Below, piece by piece: positions 34,890-46,800 of a DNA stretch of 64,000 bases. Below the pieces are notes generated by a model, which did no database searches, had not been told where the DNA came from, and worked only from the letters and a program-made list of their open reading frames with translations. The translations under genes were made by a program, and so were the position numbers. The number at the start of each line of letters is the position of its first letter. Position 1 is the first letter of the stretch. This DNA comes from Trichuris trichiura. Taxonomy: Eukaryota > Nematoda > Enoplea > Trichinellida > Trichuridae. The DNA is taken from assembly GCA_037903355.1 (NCBI GenBank), contig JBAJFE010000026.1, forward strand, positions 2,418,001 through 2,482,000, in the 5' to 3' direction.

Positions 34890-35510
34890 GAATAACTTTA
34901 TTGCAATCTACAACCCTCTGCCAACTTTCTAGCAGTAGCTGTAGATCGCGATTATAGAAAGAAGCGGACTTTGACCGAAAGGGTTGAACCACCCATTTTC
35001 GGACTTCAGAAGGGTTTTGGAAGTGCTTTCCAGACAAGCTATTCTGCAGTGACATGAATAGATGGCAGTCAATAGCCGCTAAGTCAGGGGACTACCTCGT
35101 TCGTAGAAACGGTTGCTATCCGACCCTGAGGATTTTCTTTTGCGTCGCTTTTGCGATACGCGACCTTGCATTGTCGCTTAACAGAATTCACTCTAGTTGG
35201 ACCCAACATTCAACCTTGTGAAGTAAAGATCAGCGGTAACCATCTGACCGGGCTGCGATATCTCATAAAGCGTGGCTCTAGCATCGTCCCACCAATAAAA
35301 GAAGAGCATTTTTTCTCATTCTGGTCGGCTTTGCTATGGAAGGGATCGGCTGTCTGAGGTTCCCCCAATGTTTCCCCTCTTTAGATTCGTGAGTCTGGTC
35401 GGGTGATTGCCAGACTGTTATGGTGATACCCACTTAACGGACTTCTGGATCTTACTGATGGAATGGAGCCAGCAATAAACGGTCTAATAGTGAACACCGA
35501 GGGTCTCCAG
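34890..35510 (-). pseudogene. Decayed mariner-type transposase
   Basis: Translated minus-strand pieces follow the order of a mariner transposase but with stops and frameshifts. They are a TVYCWLHSISKIQKSVKWV linker block, FYWWDDARATLYEISQPGQ and TADLYF (second catalytic region), DNARSRIAK, SPDLAAIDCHLFMSLQNSLSG with the terminal catalytic Asp, and KHFQNPSEVRKWVVQPFRSKS near the C-terminus. No full-length frame exists, so it is inactive. I did not find its terminal inverted repeats; a frame at 35484-35831 may be the degraded N-terminal part. Confidence 0.8.
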
Positions 35511-37072
35511 GCTCGCCTGTTTTTGATGTTGAATACCTTCATTGAGCAAATCCTGCGCTTCTTGCTCTTTAAATTTTTCTGGGGCGGGGGGAAGGGGGGT
35601 GGTTAACATCGACGTTACTCTCCTGAAAGCATCTATGCGACCATTCAAACTTCTCTCTATGCACGAGCTCAAGTGTCGCACCAAATTCTCATAGTTTCTA
35701 GTGCACTCTTTTCTTGGTTGAACAAGAAGAGAGTGCAGTGGCGTAAGTGACCTTCGTTGGGGTAGAGGCATTTCGAAACGACGGCGAAAATAGGAGCGAA
35801 TAAAGGAAACTGAGCAACACTGTTTGTGCACTTGAAGTAAATGTTCGTTTGTCTCTCATATGTAAAAGGAAAGCTATCTGCTCGCATAATGCAAACCATT
35901 CTTGAGTATGAAGTCGTGGCAAGATGCTTTCGCAATAATCTAGTAATTCCCTCTCAGAATTTCGCATTTTCTGGTCCATTTTTCCTTGGTCATTGTAGAA
36001 GTTCATGTTTTGTTTATAATATGTGGCGGGTAAGTTCACAAGTGGTTATGCATGCGATCTTTTCGCCATTTTCACCGTTTCTATAGCTTCGCCGTTAAGC
36101 AGCTGTTTTCTATTTTGCGTACTATTATTAACCAGCATCTCAGTACGTCTTAGGCTTTTCCACCTATTAATTATTGCTACATTTATTTAGCTTGAGACGA
36201 TGTATCTTCAACTGCAGTGAACTGCTGAGATTCTCGAATGGTTAGTATCAGTGCGTTCATTTAAATGAAAACCGTTGCTTCTTTCGTTTTTGGAAAACGT
36301 TTCTTATAGCCGGTACGCGTTTTCGTTTTTTAGTCACTTTAAATCAACAAAGTAGCGCATAAATTAGCAATTATTAAAGGAATGCGAAGCTCAGTTCCCT
36401 ATCGCTGCGACGAAAGTAGTGCATCCTGAAAGCTCGAATTTTCAAAGATGTCACCCGTTATGCTCTTTATTTTCGAATAACTGCTCGTCCGTTCACTGGC
36501 GGTGTGCCTCTTTTGTGAATTTGAAGACAGTAAAAAGAGAAAACGGGTACTAACCGTGAATATAAGAATAATGGTTCCCTTTCGAGCCATCGTGAAGCAT
36601 TCAGTGTTCACATTGTTTATTTTATTGGAATTTTTGTACCAACCAGTCCGGCGGAGTTGAAACTCGTTTATTAACGTCCTTGCTCGTTTTCGAGGTCTAA
36701 AATTTTAATCGATTAATACATAGCAGATGGATGCTTTCTATGCGTGAATGCCGTTGTTAGCGTCAAGAAATGGTTTTGCTCGTTATTGCGTTATCTTAAG
36801 GTGTTTACAATAGCGATACCACGTAAAAAAGCGTTGTCAAACAGTCTTCTTCGGTGAAGGCCTGGCCATCGTCGTTGTGTTTAATTAAATACGATCTTTC
36901 GTAGCCATTTTCAAATCAGCAAAGGCAATGGCTGCAGGCAGTTATTGTAAGAGTGCTTACGGTTTGCTTGTGTAATGTTTGTAGTGATTGTTCTTTTTGA
37001 TTAGCTGTGGTGATGATCCATTCTTGGCAGTTTTTATTCAAAACTGTTTACCGTTTTGGTTTAGGAATTGAA
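35511..37072. other. Spacer upstream of the MBD gene
   Basis: About 1.6 kb. The left third may belong to the mariner element. Just before the MBD start, ttggtttag precedes GAATTGAAATG, which could be a splice or trans-splice acceptor. No other gene is supported. Confidence 0.45.
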
Positions 37073-37804
37073 ATGAGTGAGACAGAAAGTGATTCTCTGG
37101 AATTGGAACGATGCGTACGTGAAGAACTGTTAAAGCAGTCTACACGTTCAAGAAAAGTCCGGTCTGCGTCAGGTGCAACTGACTCTACAGTAGCGTCTAC
37201 TAGTCGAGCACCAGTGACTATGTGTCGTCATCCCTTGCGTAAGAAAGGAAGAACAGGTAGAGCTGCGAGGAAGCAGCGTTCGAAGAACATATCTGCAGCG
37301 AAGATAGAATCTTCTTCTGTTCCTGCCGTTCCACCTGTTCAGGAAGCGGATTATTTGAAACCCTTTGAAAAAGGTTTGCCCTCAGCATCTGGTTTGGTTA
37401 TGACATAAAGGAAATTAAGGTTGGGTGCGTGAAATGGTACGCAGAGCAGTTGTATCCAAGTCTACCGCAGCTGACATTTATTACACATCTCCTGATGGTA
37501 TAAAGTTTCGATCAGGAAAGGAAATCGAACGCTTTTGTGCGTCTATTCAGCGCATAGTTTTTTCTTGTCTTATTGTTCCCTTTTAAGTCAAAGCAAACCC
37601 TGAGAAAGCAGCTGGTTTGCGTTCAGATTATTTCACTTTCAAACGGATCCTTCTCGGTTGGAATGGGCCTGAGGAGTTCGTCCGCAAAGCGTGTAAGTTT
37701 TTCATTTTTGCTCACATTCTATCGTCGCCGTTTGCAGAGGTTCCGGATATTCGGATCAAAAGAGAGTTGGCCGTCGCATTTCTTCAAAATCGATGAAGGT
37801 CTGA
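37073..37804 (+). CDS. Methyl-CpG-binding domain (MBD) protein, 195 aa
   Basis: Predicted nuclear reader of methylated DNA. Four exons: 37073-37373, 37420-37536, 37588-37690 and 37738-37804. Introns are GT-AG, 46-51 bp, and phase is continuous to TGA. Residues 1-100 are a Ser-rich then Arg/Lys-rich N-terminus (LRKKGRTGRAARKQRSK). The MBD begins at 101 (GWVREMVRR) and aligns without gaps to the MeCP2 core as far as FRS. It keeps residues equivalent to MeCP2 R106, R111, D121, Y123 and R133 (here R104, R109, D119, Y121, R131). It continues through FFKANPEKAAGLRSDYFTFKR and ends in a basic tail (DQKRVGRRISSKSMK). No glycosylase or other catalytic domain follows. Orthology to a specific MBD subfamily is not clear to me. 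Confidence 0.82.
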
Positions 37805-40800
37805 ACAATGCGGCGGTACACTTTAATCATTCAGTTGTTATTGTCTTGTGGTTTAGACCCTCTTAGATTTGTCTAACCCGTTTGTCAGCTTCATTTCTCT
37901 GTGATTCAAGTTTTATTGTTTCTTGTGAGAAAACGTTTCGTTACATGTAAACAGCAGAATAAAGCACTGGTAGAAAAGTATAGTTTTTTCCAGAACGTCA
38001 GAATTCATTTTGCCATAATTTTAAGAAGTACCTGAAAACATCTCCCTTTAAAACAAACTTTACCCAAAAAAGGTCAAAAAGTGAACGTTTAAAACTCTGC
38101 ATCGCTTTGCTCCATCCGCGTCATTGATGTTGGGTAGTACTGTTAATATTGTTTATAAGAGCGCCTTTCGGTCGTTAAGTAAATGAATGCACCAACTTAC
38201 GGTACAGTTTCACAGAACCTTTGGCTAATCTATTTCGAAGATTTGCCTCTGTTACATTTTCCATGGTTGAGTGACGGCGTTTTAGATTACCGGTTTGCTA
38301 AATCTTCACTAGTACTCGACTGTCGGTGCTGTAGTAACCTAACTTTAGGACTGGATCCTGTTTTCACTTGTGTTTGGCTAATATTGTGGTAGTTATGCTC
38401 CGACATTAAGCTGCTGCTCTGTTTCCTAAGAATAGCTGCTTATTTAATGATCGATTGTTCAATTGTTTCATCTAACTACAGAGTACGAGGAAAATAAAAG
38501 TGGACAAAAGACCGTGTTTTGATCTTACACCAAGAAATAAGGGACCATTAAGAAGCATCCACCATTCAAAACTATTATCTGCTGTCGTGTTACGACGGTT
38601 TTGTATGCCAACAATGGAGAAAGTTGCAGAATGTTAGCTCCGTTATATGGTATTGTAATTATCCAGTGGTGCATGTACGGAGCTGAGTGAACTCCGAACA
38701 AACTTTTCAAAACAACAGTTATTCGAAAAGCTTTGATTCATTTAGCAAAGCCATTCTGTTCGTCGGAATAGTTGCCATTTGATAAGCAGGCATTGCAAAA
38801 AGTTATGCGAAGGAAATAGATCCTTTCCATCCTCCTAAGTCTTGGTGCCAACAGGACCACTTATTAATGAGAAGAACATAGGTACTGTACAGTTAGAAAG
38901 GTGTTCGCAAGTTAAATTGTTATCAGGTTTGCATATTAGCTCAGTCTCACCCATTACAGTTCGCTTTGCTGCACTTAATGCGTGAGCCGTGCAGGCCACT
39001 GCGGTATCCTCTTTACTCTCTGTCTGTAATTAAAGACAATCGCCTGTAAGTGCATCCTTTGGCGAGAACGTTTTCCTTCTGCTTCCTCTGAGCACTTGTT
39101 CCATCCCTGGAGGTTGGAACAGCACTAGTAGACCATGCTTGAATGGATTCTTTGACTTCTGCACCATGTGGCACAACCTTCTCTCCCTCTTGGATGAAAC
39201 TACGTTACAGAGGTAAGCTGACATTATTATCTTGTTGCCGAAGGTTGCCGTCTGATAACATCATTGCTTGAAGACTGGATTTTTTGTAACGGGCGTGCGT
39301 TTACTCGCGATGATTTCTTCCCTCTGCTTCTGTTAACCTCATGCTTTGAACATAGGCCCCCAAAGTCCTGATAGCTCCAAATGTCACATTATTTTTCCTA
39401 TTTCACGCTGAATATCGTCATGAAGATATTGTTGCCAATAGCCTGATTCCTACTAGAGTTCTGCTATAAGCGAGGAGCAACGAAGCTAACTAGTGGAACC
39501 GCGGGGTGTAAGCAGATTGTTTTCTAAGACAGCTGTAATGTTCGAAAGCGTGGCTTCTCTTGTTTGAAACTTCGTAATTTATCTCACGGAAATCAGACTG
39601 TTCTGTCCTGAAGATTGTCCAGATCTGTTTGAGGGAACATCTTCATGAAACTAATTATGAAGGCCACCATACTAAAATAATTAAAAAGATTGGCATTCGC
39701 GTATGCTTATTTCCATTGACAAAGTCCTAATATGAGTAAATTAATTTTTTATCTTGTAATTTAGGCCGTTTCAGCTAATAACTTGCCTGTGTACTTGGCG
39801 GATTATGCTTTCGTTGAGCGGTAACGGGATTCATGACACTTATTTAACGAGAATAGATTGTTAGCGACCCTGACTTAAATGACCAAAACAATATTGTTAT
39901 TTCATTACGGGAGCTAAAAATTTAAACAAAGCTTGCGTTTCCAATCAACAGCGCCGTAAGTCTGACAACTACAATGATAGAGATTATAGTTAAGCGATTT
40001 CAGAAGAGCATTTCCAATTTGCCAATATAGTATTTTAGAATTAGTATCAGGGACTACCTCTTCATTTTGAGAAACGTTTATAGAACCGAACGGAACTTTC
40101 CATTCTCTTGTAATCTTTTTTATTGACTCTGTCAAAAATAAATTGATTGACTATTATACAAATTATGAAAATTATCTGCTATAGTCTCCAATGTACAAAT
40201 GAAACGAGGTGCAGGTTTCAAACTCTAGCGAACAGTAAAGCTCAACAATATCAACCGAACTTTACTTTCGCTCATTTGTGATAATTAGGGTTAGATTTTT
40301 TTTCTTCGTAACGGGTTTTTTTAAATTTTTGAACCGTTGTTTGCTAAACGTTTAACAAACAACGGGTTAAAAATTCCGCGAAAAGAAAGAACAAAAATTA
40401 GGGTTGAAAAAGTTTATTTGTTCTGTTGCCTCTTCACGCCGACACTATGCAAACTTTATAACTTCTCAGGGTTAAGTGAGCGAGAACAGATAAGCTAAGT
40501 TCATTTGCACTTCGCGCTTTTCCTCTCATTGTGAGTTTTACTACGTTTAAAGTTTAATGTTCTTTTTATCATCGACACCCTTCAAGTAAAAAGGACTAAA
40601 TGAAATATTGTGCTGTTAAAAAAATATTTGCCACGTGGACAAGCAATGGAAAAGCTTAATTTTCCCCTAAAATCAAAATTGAAGAAACAAGTGCAAGCTG
40701 TTATTTTGCAAAATGATTGGAAAAACAAATTAATTGAAGTTTCTATTCGTTTAATAAAAAGTCACATCGTCTGAGGTAACATACAAACAACGGGAACAGC

Positions 40801-40815
40801 CTCAGAGCAACTGAA
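37805..40815. other. Spacer between the MBD gene and PA200
   Basis: About 3 kb between convergent genes. Short frames only; no domain recognised. It contains the small hairpin insertion at 40283-40405. Confidence 0.5.
40283..40405. repeat. Small hairpin insertion with 10-bp direct repeats
   Basis: AATTAGGGTT occurs at 40283-40292 and 40396-40405. The enclosed 103 bp begins with a T-rich TTCGTAACGGG stretch and contains an imperfect hairpin, TTTTTGAACCGTTGTTTG against CAAACAACGGGTTAAAAA. A similar TTCGTAACGGTTTTTT stretch occurs near 46770. Confidence 0.6.
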
Positions 40816-43800
40816 TCAAACATAATAACTTGGTGAAATTAGTATATTTGCCAGAAGCGCTAACTGGTCGTCAGTAAAATTCTGCTCATGCTCTTTCCAC
40901 GAGTCAACGTGGGTTCGTTTAAACTCAAGAAGGCTACTTTTCGCAGTGGATGAAATGAGCTGCGCACGGTCGGCAGTGTGATCACATAATACCATAAGTA
41001 TATCCGGTAAATAGCTCGGCACGGAGTATGGATTAGAATCAACAATGGCTGATAATCCTAGTATTCCACCATGACGAGTTATTGTGTCTTTCGATTTGCT
41101 CCACTCTATCCAAGTGCCCTAAATAGCACAACTTCTTGAATCTTTGAATTCAGCCAATATAATGTTTTAGATGTAATCAACTTCAATACTTGCAAGTAAG
41201 CATCTACTGTCATAAGTGAATAAATGCGAACAGGGTGTTAATGGTAGTGGTAACTCACCCTTGTAATAGATTGCGGGAATGCATGTTCCGCCAGTGTTAA
41301 ACCATCTTATTAAATAAAATTGCCATAGAGACGGATGTTCATACGAGAACTTACCTTTATTTTAAATGGATGAAAGCTGAATTATCACTACAAGAAAATA
41401 GAAAAAGGTTTTCATAAAGCTTACTAAGTGGGTGTTATCGTCCGGCTCCATGAATCCACATTGAAAAAAAGTACAAAATGCTTTTGAAGCAGCCTTTCGA
41501 ACTTCTATTTGACGATCGCGCAGGAGGCACATAACTAATTCAGAAACCCGCTTTCGATATACCTGATCAGAAAAGCAAAAGATATTTGAAAAAATGCAGA
41601 CTTGCAGGAATTGAAGAACTGAAACTCGAGCCTTCCACCATGCCTTTCCAGCAGTCTAAAAAATATAAAAGTTATAAAAATTAAATCCCGCTCATTCATC
41701 TGACCGTTTCACATTGGTCTAAAACCAGAGAAGCTGTTGTTTCTGTTAAAAAACATTGGGGAAAATAACCACGCAATGCGTGACGACACATCTTCTTCAG
41801 ACATACATCAGACGTTTCATTATCAAAATAGAACAGATATGGCAGGATTTTCACGCTGTCTGGACAAACTCTCTTTCCCATGTCGCTAAGGCTGAATTTG
41901 AAAAACCAGAGCAGCGTTTGCAATGTCAACAGTGATTCTTTTCTTTCTCGAGCTTGTGTTGTAAGTACGTCATCCCTGGAACCATTAGGAACTGCATTTA
42001 TAGCTGCTAAATAAATTAAGAGTTAACAGAACGAATAGTAAATGCACACTGCCACACTAGCTATGGTCTTGGCGCCCAAAAAACAGCATGGTCGCAGCGC
42101 CGCTATACGATGAAATTACCTGGACATTCAAGGTTAGTTTCCACGTCTAAAACTTTAATTTGCTCTAAGCATTGTTGGATAAACGTTACGCGATCAGGTA
42201 TTTCAAGTGCTGTTTCATTCCGCAAAGAGCTATAGCTGAGCATCAAATGAAGCGACCTGAAACGTACATTTTCCCAAAGGCATCCCATGTCGACAAAACC
42301 ATCACTAACCTCCCTATACATTCTCGTAAGTCAGCATAGTCTTCAGCTAACTGGTTTTGCAGGTACTTAAGCAATTCACTATAGACAGGTATTAGTCGCC
42401 AAGAGTGCACCGTAAACACGCAATTGACGGCAAAATACTCGCTAAACAACCATGTAAAGTAAGAAAATATTAAAAGATTTATTACCAGAGCTTTTTGCTT
42501 GCCGTTCCACATGGATTCTTCAAGCATTCAAAAAGGGAATCAATGAGCAAAGCGCATCGTCGAGGATCATTGTAAATCAAACCGAGCCCCAGAGCCGCTG
42601 CCCAACAGTGACTAGCTTTCAAATTCATATTATTAAAAGCTGTTTTCATAACGGAAATAATCCATAGGTGACATTCCTGTTGGCATTCATAATGCCAAAG
42701 TTTCATACCGCTTATTATCCCGGACACAATCTCGGCAGCTAGCCGCTGCTTTTCAAACCTATTAGAGTCTACTAATGTTTCCACCGTGCCCCGAAATATC
42801 TTCCACATAGGTAAACCGAAATTTCGAAAAATGGTCTAAATAGAGCTGCACAGTAAGTATGAAGTAACAATCAAAAGTACCTCGAAGAAAAATTGGAACT
42901 TTGGGTCCATTCGTTCAGTTTCGTCGTTCCCTTTTATTTCCACGCTCATTAAATCGACAAATTGTTTAAGAAAGTTTTCATCTTCGAAGGCGGCATATAT
43001 ATTCGCTTCGTCTTCTTCTAACTCTATTTTCTGTCTGTCCGAAGAAGGTTGCAACTTTAACGGTGCTTGAACCATGAGTTCGCTAAACAATAGGAAAGCG
43101 GTAGGTCGTGGAACCAAAAACGAAGAAATATACGCAAAAAGAAAAGCATAAATGTTGTACCTGGGCCAAAAGTCGAGTCCCACTGCAGGTTTAGTAATGA
43201 ATTGTGTAGTGTTCCATTCGTCAATACTTTTTGGGAGCATTTTTCGATTGTATAAGCATATAATGTTGTCTTTCCGTAGGCTATACTGGAAATACCGCTG
43301 ATGCAAGCTACCAGGTTTTATCAATTCAACTGGACATTGGAAAGTGACTTTGTCCACTTTACGTGCGCGGCAAGATAGGTGGAGGGCAATAGCATTAAGG
43401 GCAAGCTGGCAAAACATGGATTACAACAACTTTAACCGTCAATGTGCACGTCTTACGTTTCTAACCGACTCGCGACAATCGGTTAGCATGTTCACAAACA
43501 CATTGACATGTTCCGCAGGAAGCCCTCTGCCACGATCTGCTGTAATAAACAGTATTCTCCGGGCCAGTAGAAGGTGCCCACTAGGTCTGCAAATGTGAAT
43601 AAAACATGCTTTTTCTACAGCAGGGCTATAAAATAGGTTAATTACGTTGTTTTGTCCTTTCCTGCCTCCACCATTTGGTGCGCCAGCGCCTTCGACACTC
43701 TAACAAAGAAGCGTAGAAGCTGGAGACAATAAAATGAAAACAAACATGCTCACTGCAAATTAATTTCATTTTCCTTTTTTAATTTCTCTATGGAATCATC

Positions 43801-46800
43801 AATTTCATCCTGTTCCGGTAGTGGGCTGCATGGCACAATTTCGTCTCGATCTGTTACTTGCCAAAAGCAATTCGCAAGAGCAGCTATTTCGTTTGGAATC
43901 TTTAAACAAACCGTATAGACATTTACCCTTGTCCATTTACACGACGTAGAAGACTTACGTGAGATTCAATCGCGAAGCTGCACAAATTTGCTAATCCCAT
44001 TGCCATCGTCGCTGACAGAAGCACACTGATGGATAACTTGCCAGGAACGGGTGTTCGCACTAACGCCGTCCACGTTTTACTAATAACGGACCAATCACGC
44101 CTGCACAAAAATTCGGAACCTCTATTGCAACGCAAAACATGTAGGGCACCCTAGAAAATGAACGTTGTTCACGCAGATTCATACAAGAATCAGTAGAATT
44201 ACTGGCACTATTAGTATGTCACGTAAAACAGATGAGGAAATCTTAATTACCTCGAAGTGTTCCAAGTTAACATTTTCGCCTCCTTTGACGTATTCTAGAA
44301 CATCGTCAACAACCATCTTGCTAACGAATTTAAACGTGTCGAACACGTCCTCTAAAGCTGTCAGTGCGTTCCCTCTTGTCTGCAAAGTGAAAGTGAGATA
44401 ACCCAAAGAACGAATCATTTACTTTAGGATATTGGCTTAGGCATAATTTCAATAAATCCTTTGCAACCGTTAGATGTTCTGTTGTTAGCTGCTGATGATA
44501 ATGGGAATTATTCAAGTAGACCTAAGAAAAGAAGTTTAAAAACAAATGAGCTTTTTTGCACAACGCACCTGGTGTAGCACTGCAACGTTTCTTCTCAGCC
44601 AGACCGCTGGTTGATCTGCACTGCGAACAGTTTCATCACGGTACGCGAGACCCAACGATTTATCCCTTTCTGGCATCGGAATGCAGAAATTCTTAAATTG
44701 CTGTTTTGCAATATAAAATTTAATTTAATTCCCCAAAAGAGTACAACTGAGACAGGTTTGAGTAATAACCCGAAACGCTGTACGGTAAAACAATAGATAT
44801 CCATACCTTGAAATGACCAAGAGGAACAGCTAACTCCATATATATCTCTACAATCATTTTCATGCTGCTAGTTTCGTCTTCTCGGCATTCAATCATATAG
44901 TCTACTAGCTCACTGAGCACTCTGCGAATAGAATTTTTTATGTTCCGTTTTAGACGTAACACTACAAAAGTAATCATCTTGCATCTAGCTAATACGCATG
45001 TAAATTACCGTGGCATTTGTCGGGATGAACGCTCGGACTGCAGTAAGATGAGACATTAGATATTCTGCATCCAGGTTGCACAGCTTCACCTTCAAGTTGG
45101 GGTAACACACCAAATAATCCTCTACAGCACCCGTGAACGATGTATAATGCAGATAACAAGCTATTTCTGCGACAAGTAAAACTTAGGGCGTAGTAATTTA
45201 CACGTACTCGGTACTTATTTAGTTTTTCTGGATTTTCCAAGCTCTCCAGCGCAGGCATAAAAAACGTTTTCAAAACATTTTCTGCCATACTAAGCTCGTT
45301 TTGCCCAGGTATGACCCAATTCGGGAAGGCTTCATCACAACTAACCGATTTTGCCCAGTTCTAAATGAAAAATAGAAAAAAGCGCAGGAGCAATCAGAAC
45401 TGTACACACTTTAATAGGAAGAAACGTGTTGGACGAAGAGCTTAACAGTTCACAGTTGAATAGCTGCTCGGCTAAGCTAATGGCACACAATGGACGAAGA
45501 ACCGAAGTTAAGCAACGGCCAAAAATGGGAGCAGCATTTTTCGAACTCAGCGATCCAATCATTTGCAAAATATCAAATATTTCAGCGCAGAATTTGATCA
45601 GGACACTTCCGGAAACAGAAATGATCTGAAAATGGGCACAACAATTGCTAGTTAAATTAGTCCATTGTACAGTAGAGAACTAACCGCGCTAAGCATTTCA
45701 ACGTCGCGAAGAATAGGCATTTCCACTCTGTCAGCAGATCTGGCACAATCTGAAAGTCAGCATTGCGATGCAAACAGTTAAGGTTTTCGCAGCTAATACG
45801 TTACCGTCTATAGCGTGTTCAAGTCTGCTTCTAAATAAGTAAAAGAACTTATCGAAGCTCTTCTCCGGAGACACCTAAGGAACGAATTAGGCAAACTAAA
45901 CCGTGAAATTCCATTTTTCAATACTTTGCAAGCCGCAGCACAAATATCCCGAACAACTTGATGTCCAAAGTCACTTTCGAATACATTTTCTTCGACAAAA
46001 CGCAGTATTCTGTTTACCAGTGCCTAAAGCGTGAACACATGAATGCCCAGGCAGCAAAAAGCAAATTTATTTATTCGAATAGCCACACCTCATAAGTACC
46101 AGCCTCGCAGTTAAACAGTACGCAAGAAGCTAAAACTGCCAGTTTCTCCGCAACAACGCCTTCTTCAGAATTTGTAATGGACGAGTCAGATGAACATTTC
46201 ACACGTTCGGGCTGACCTTCGTTTGCGTGAGCACCGAAGTTCTGAGTAATAAAGAAAATGCTAAAAATGAAACATAACCAGTTACTGAAAACGGCAACAG
46301 CGATCTAAGTACCGATCGAATGTTTCCTCTATAACGTCTTCTAAAACTGCGGTCATGGAGCACAATTCCTTTTCTTCCTAAAATACGGCAGAAGTTTTTA
46401 CACAGCCAACTTGCCATTGCATGCATACTTGCGTTAGGTTGTTCAATTCCCATTGTGCACTAGAACTGTTCACTAGCGGTATTAGGGAAAAGTAAGCACG
46501 CAACGTGTTTAAGATAGCGCACAGCTTGTCAATATCGTACATGCTCATTTGCGGCAAGATCGCTTTTAAAATCGGTATCAATTGTAAGCCATAAGTAATG
46601 GAACCCGGAGAACGCAGCAAAGCCGTTGCTACATATTCGAGGCACAGTAACGATTCTGTCAGTCTGTGAGGTTCATTTATTGCCAGTATAGAAGTATCGC
46701 AACTGGAAGAAAAAGTTACTAAGCATTCACAGTAATTTAACCTAAGGCAATTTTTTCTATTTTCTCTCTACTTCGTAACGGTTTTTTTTGATTTTCTTTT

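Noticed and set aside
36399..36611. 70-codon minus-strand frame with a hydrophobic start
   Set aside because: No recognisable family, no splice partner and no conserved motif; could be chance.
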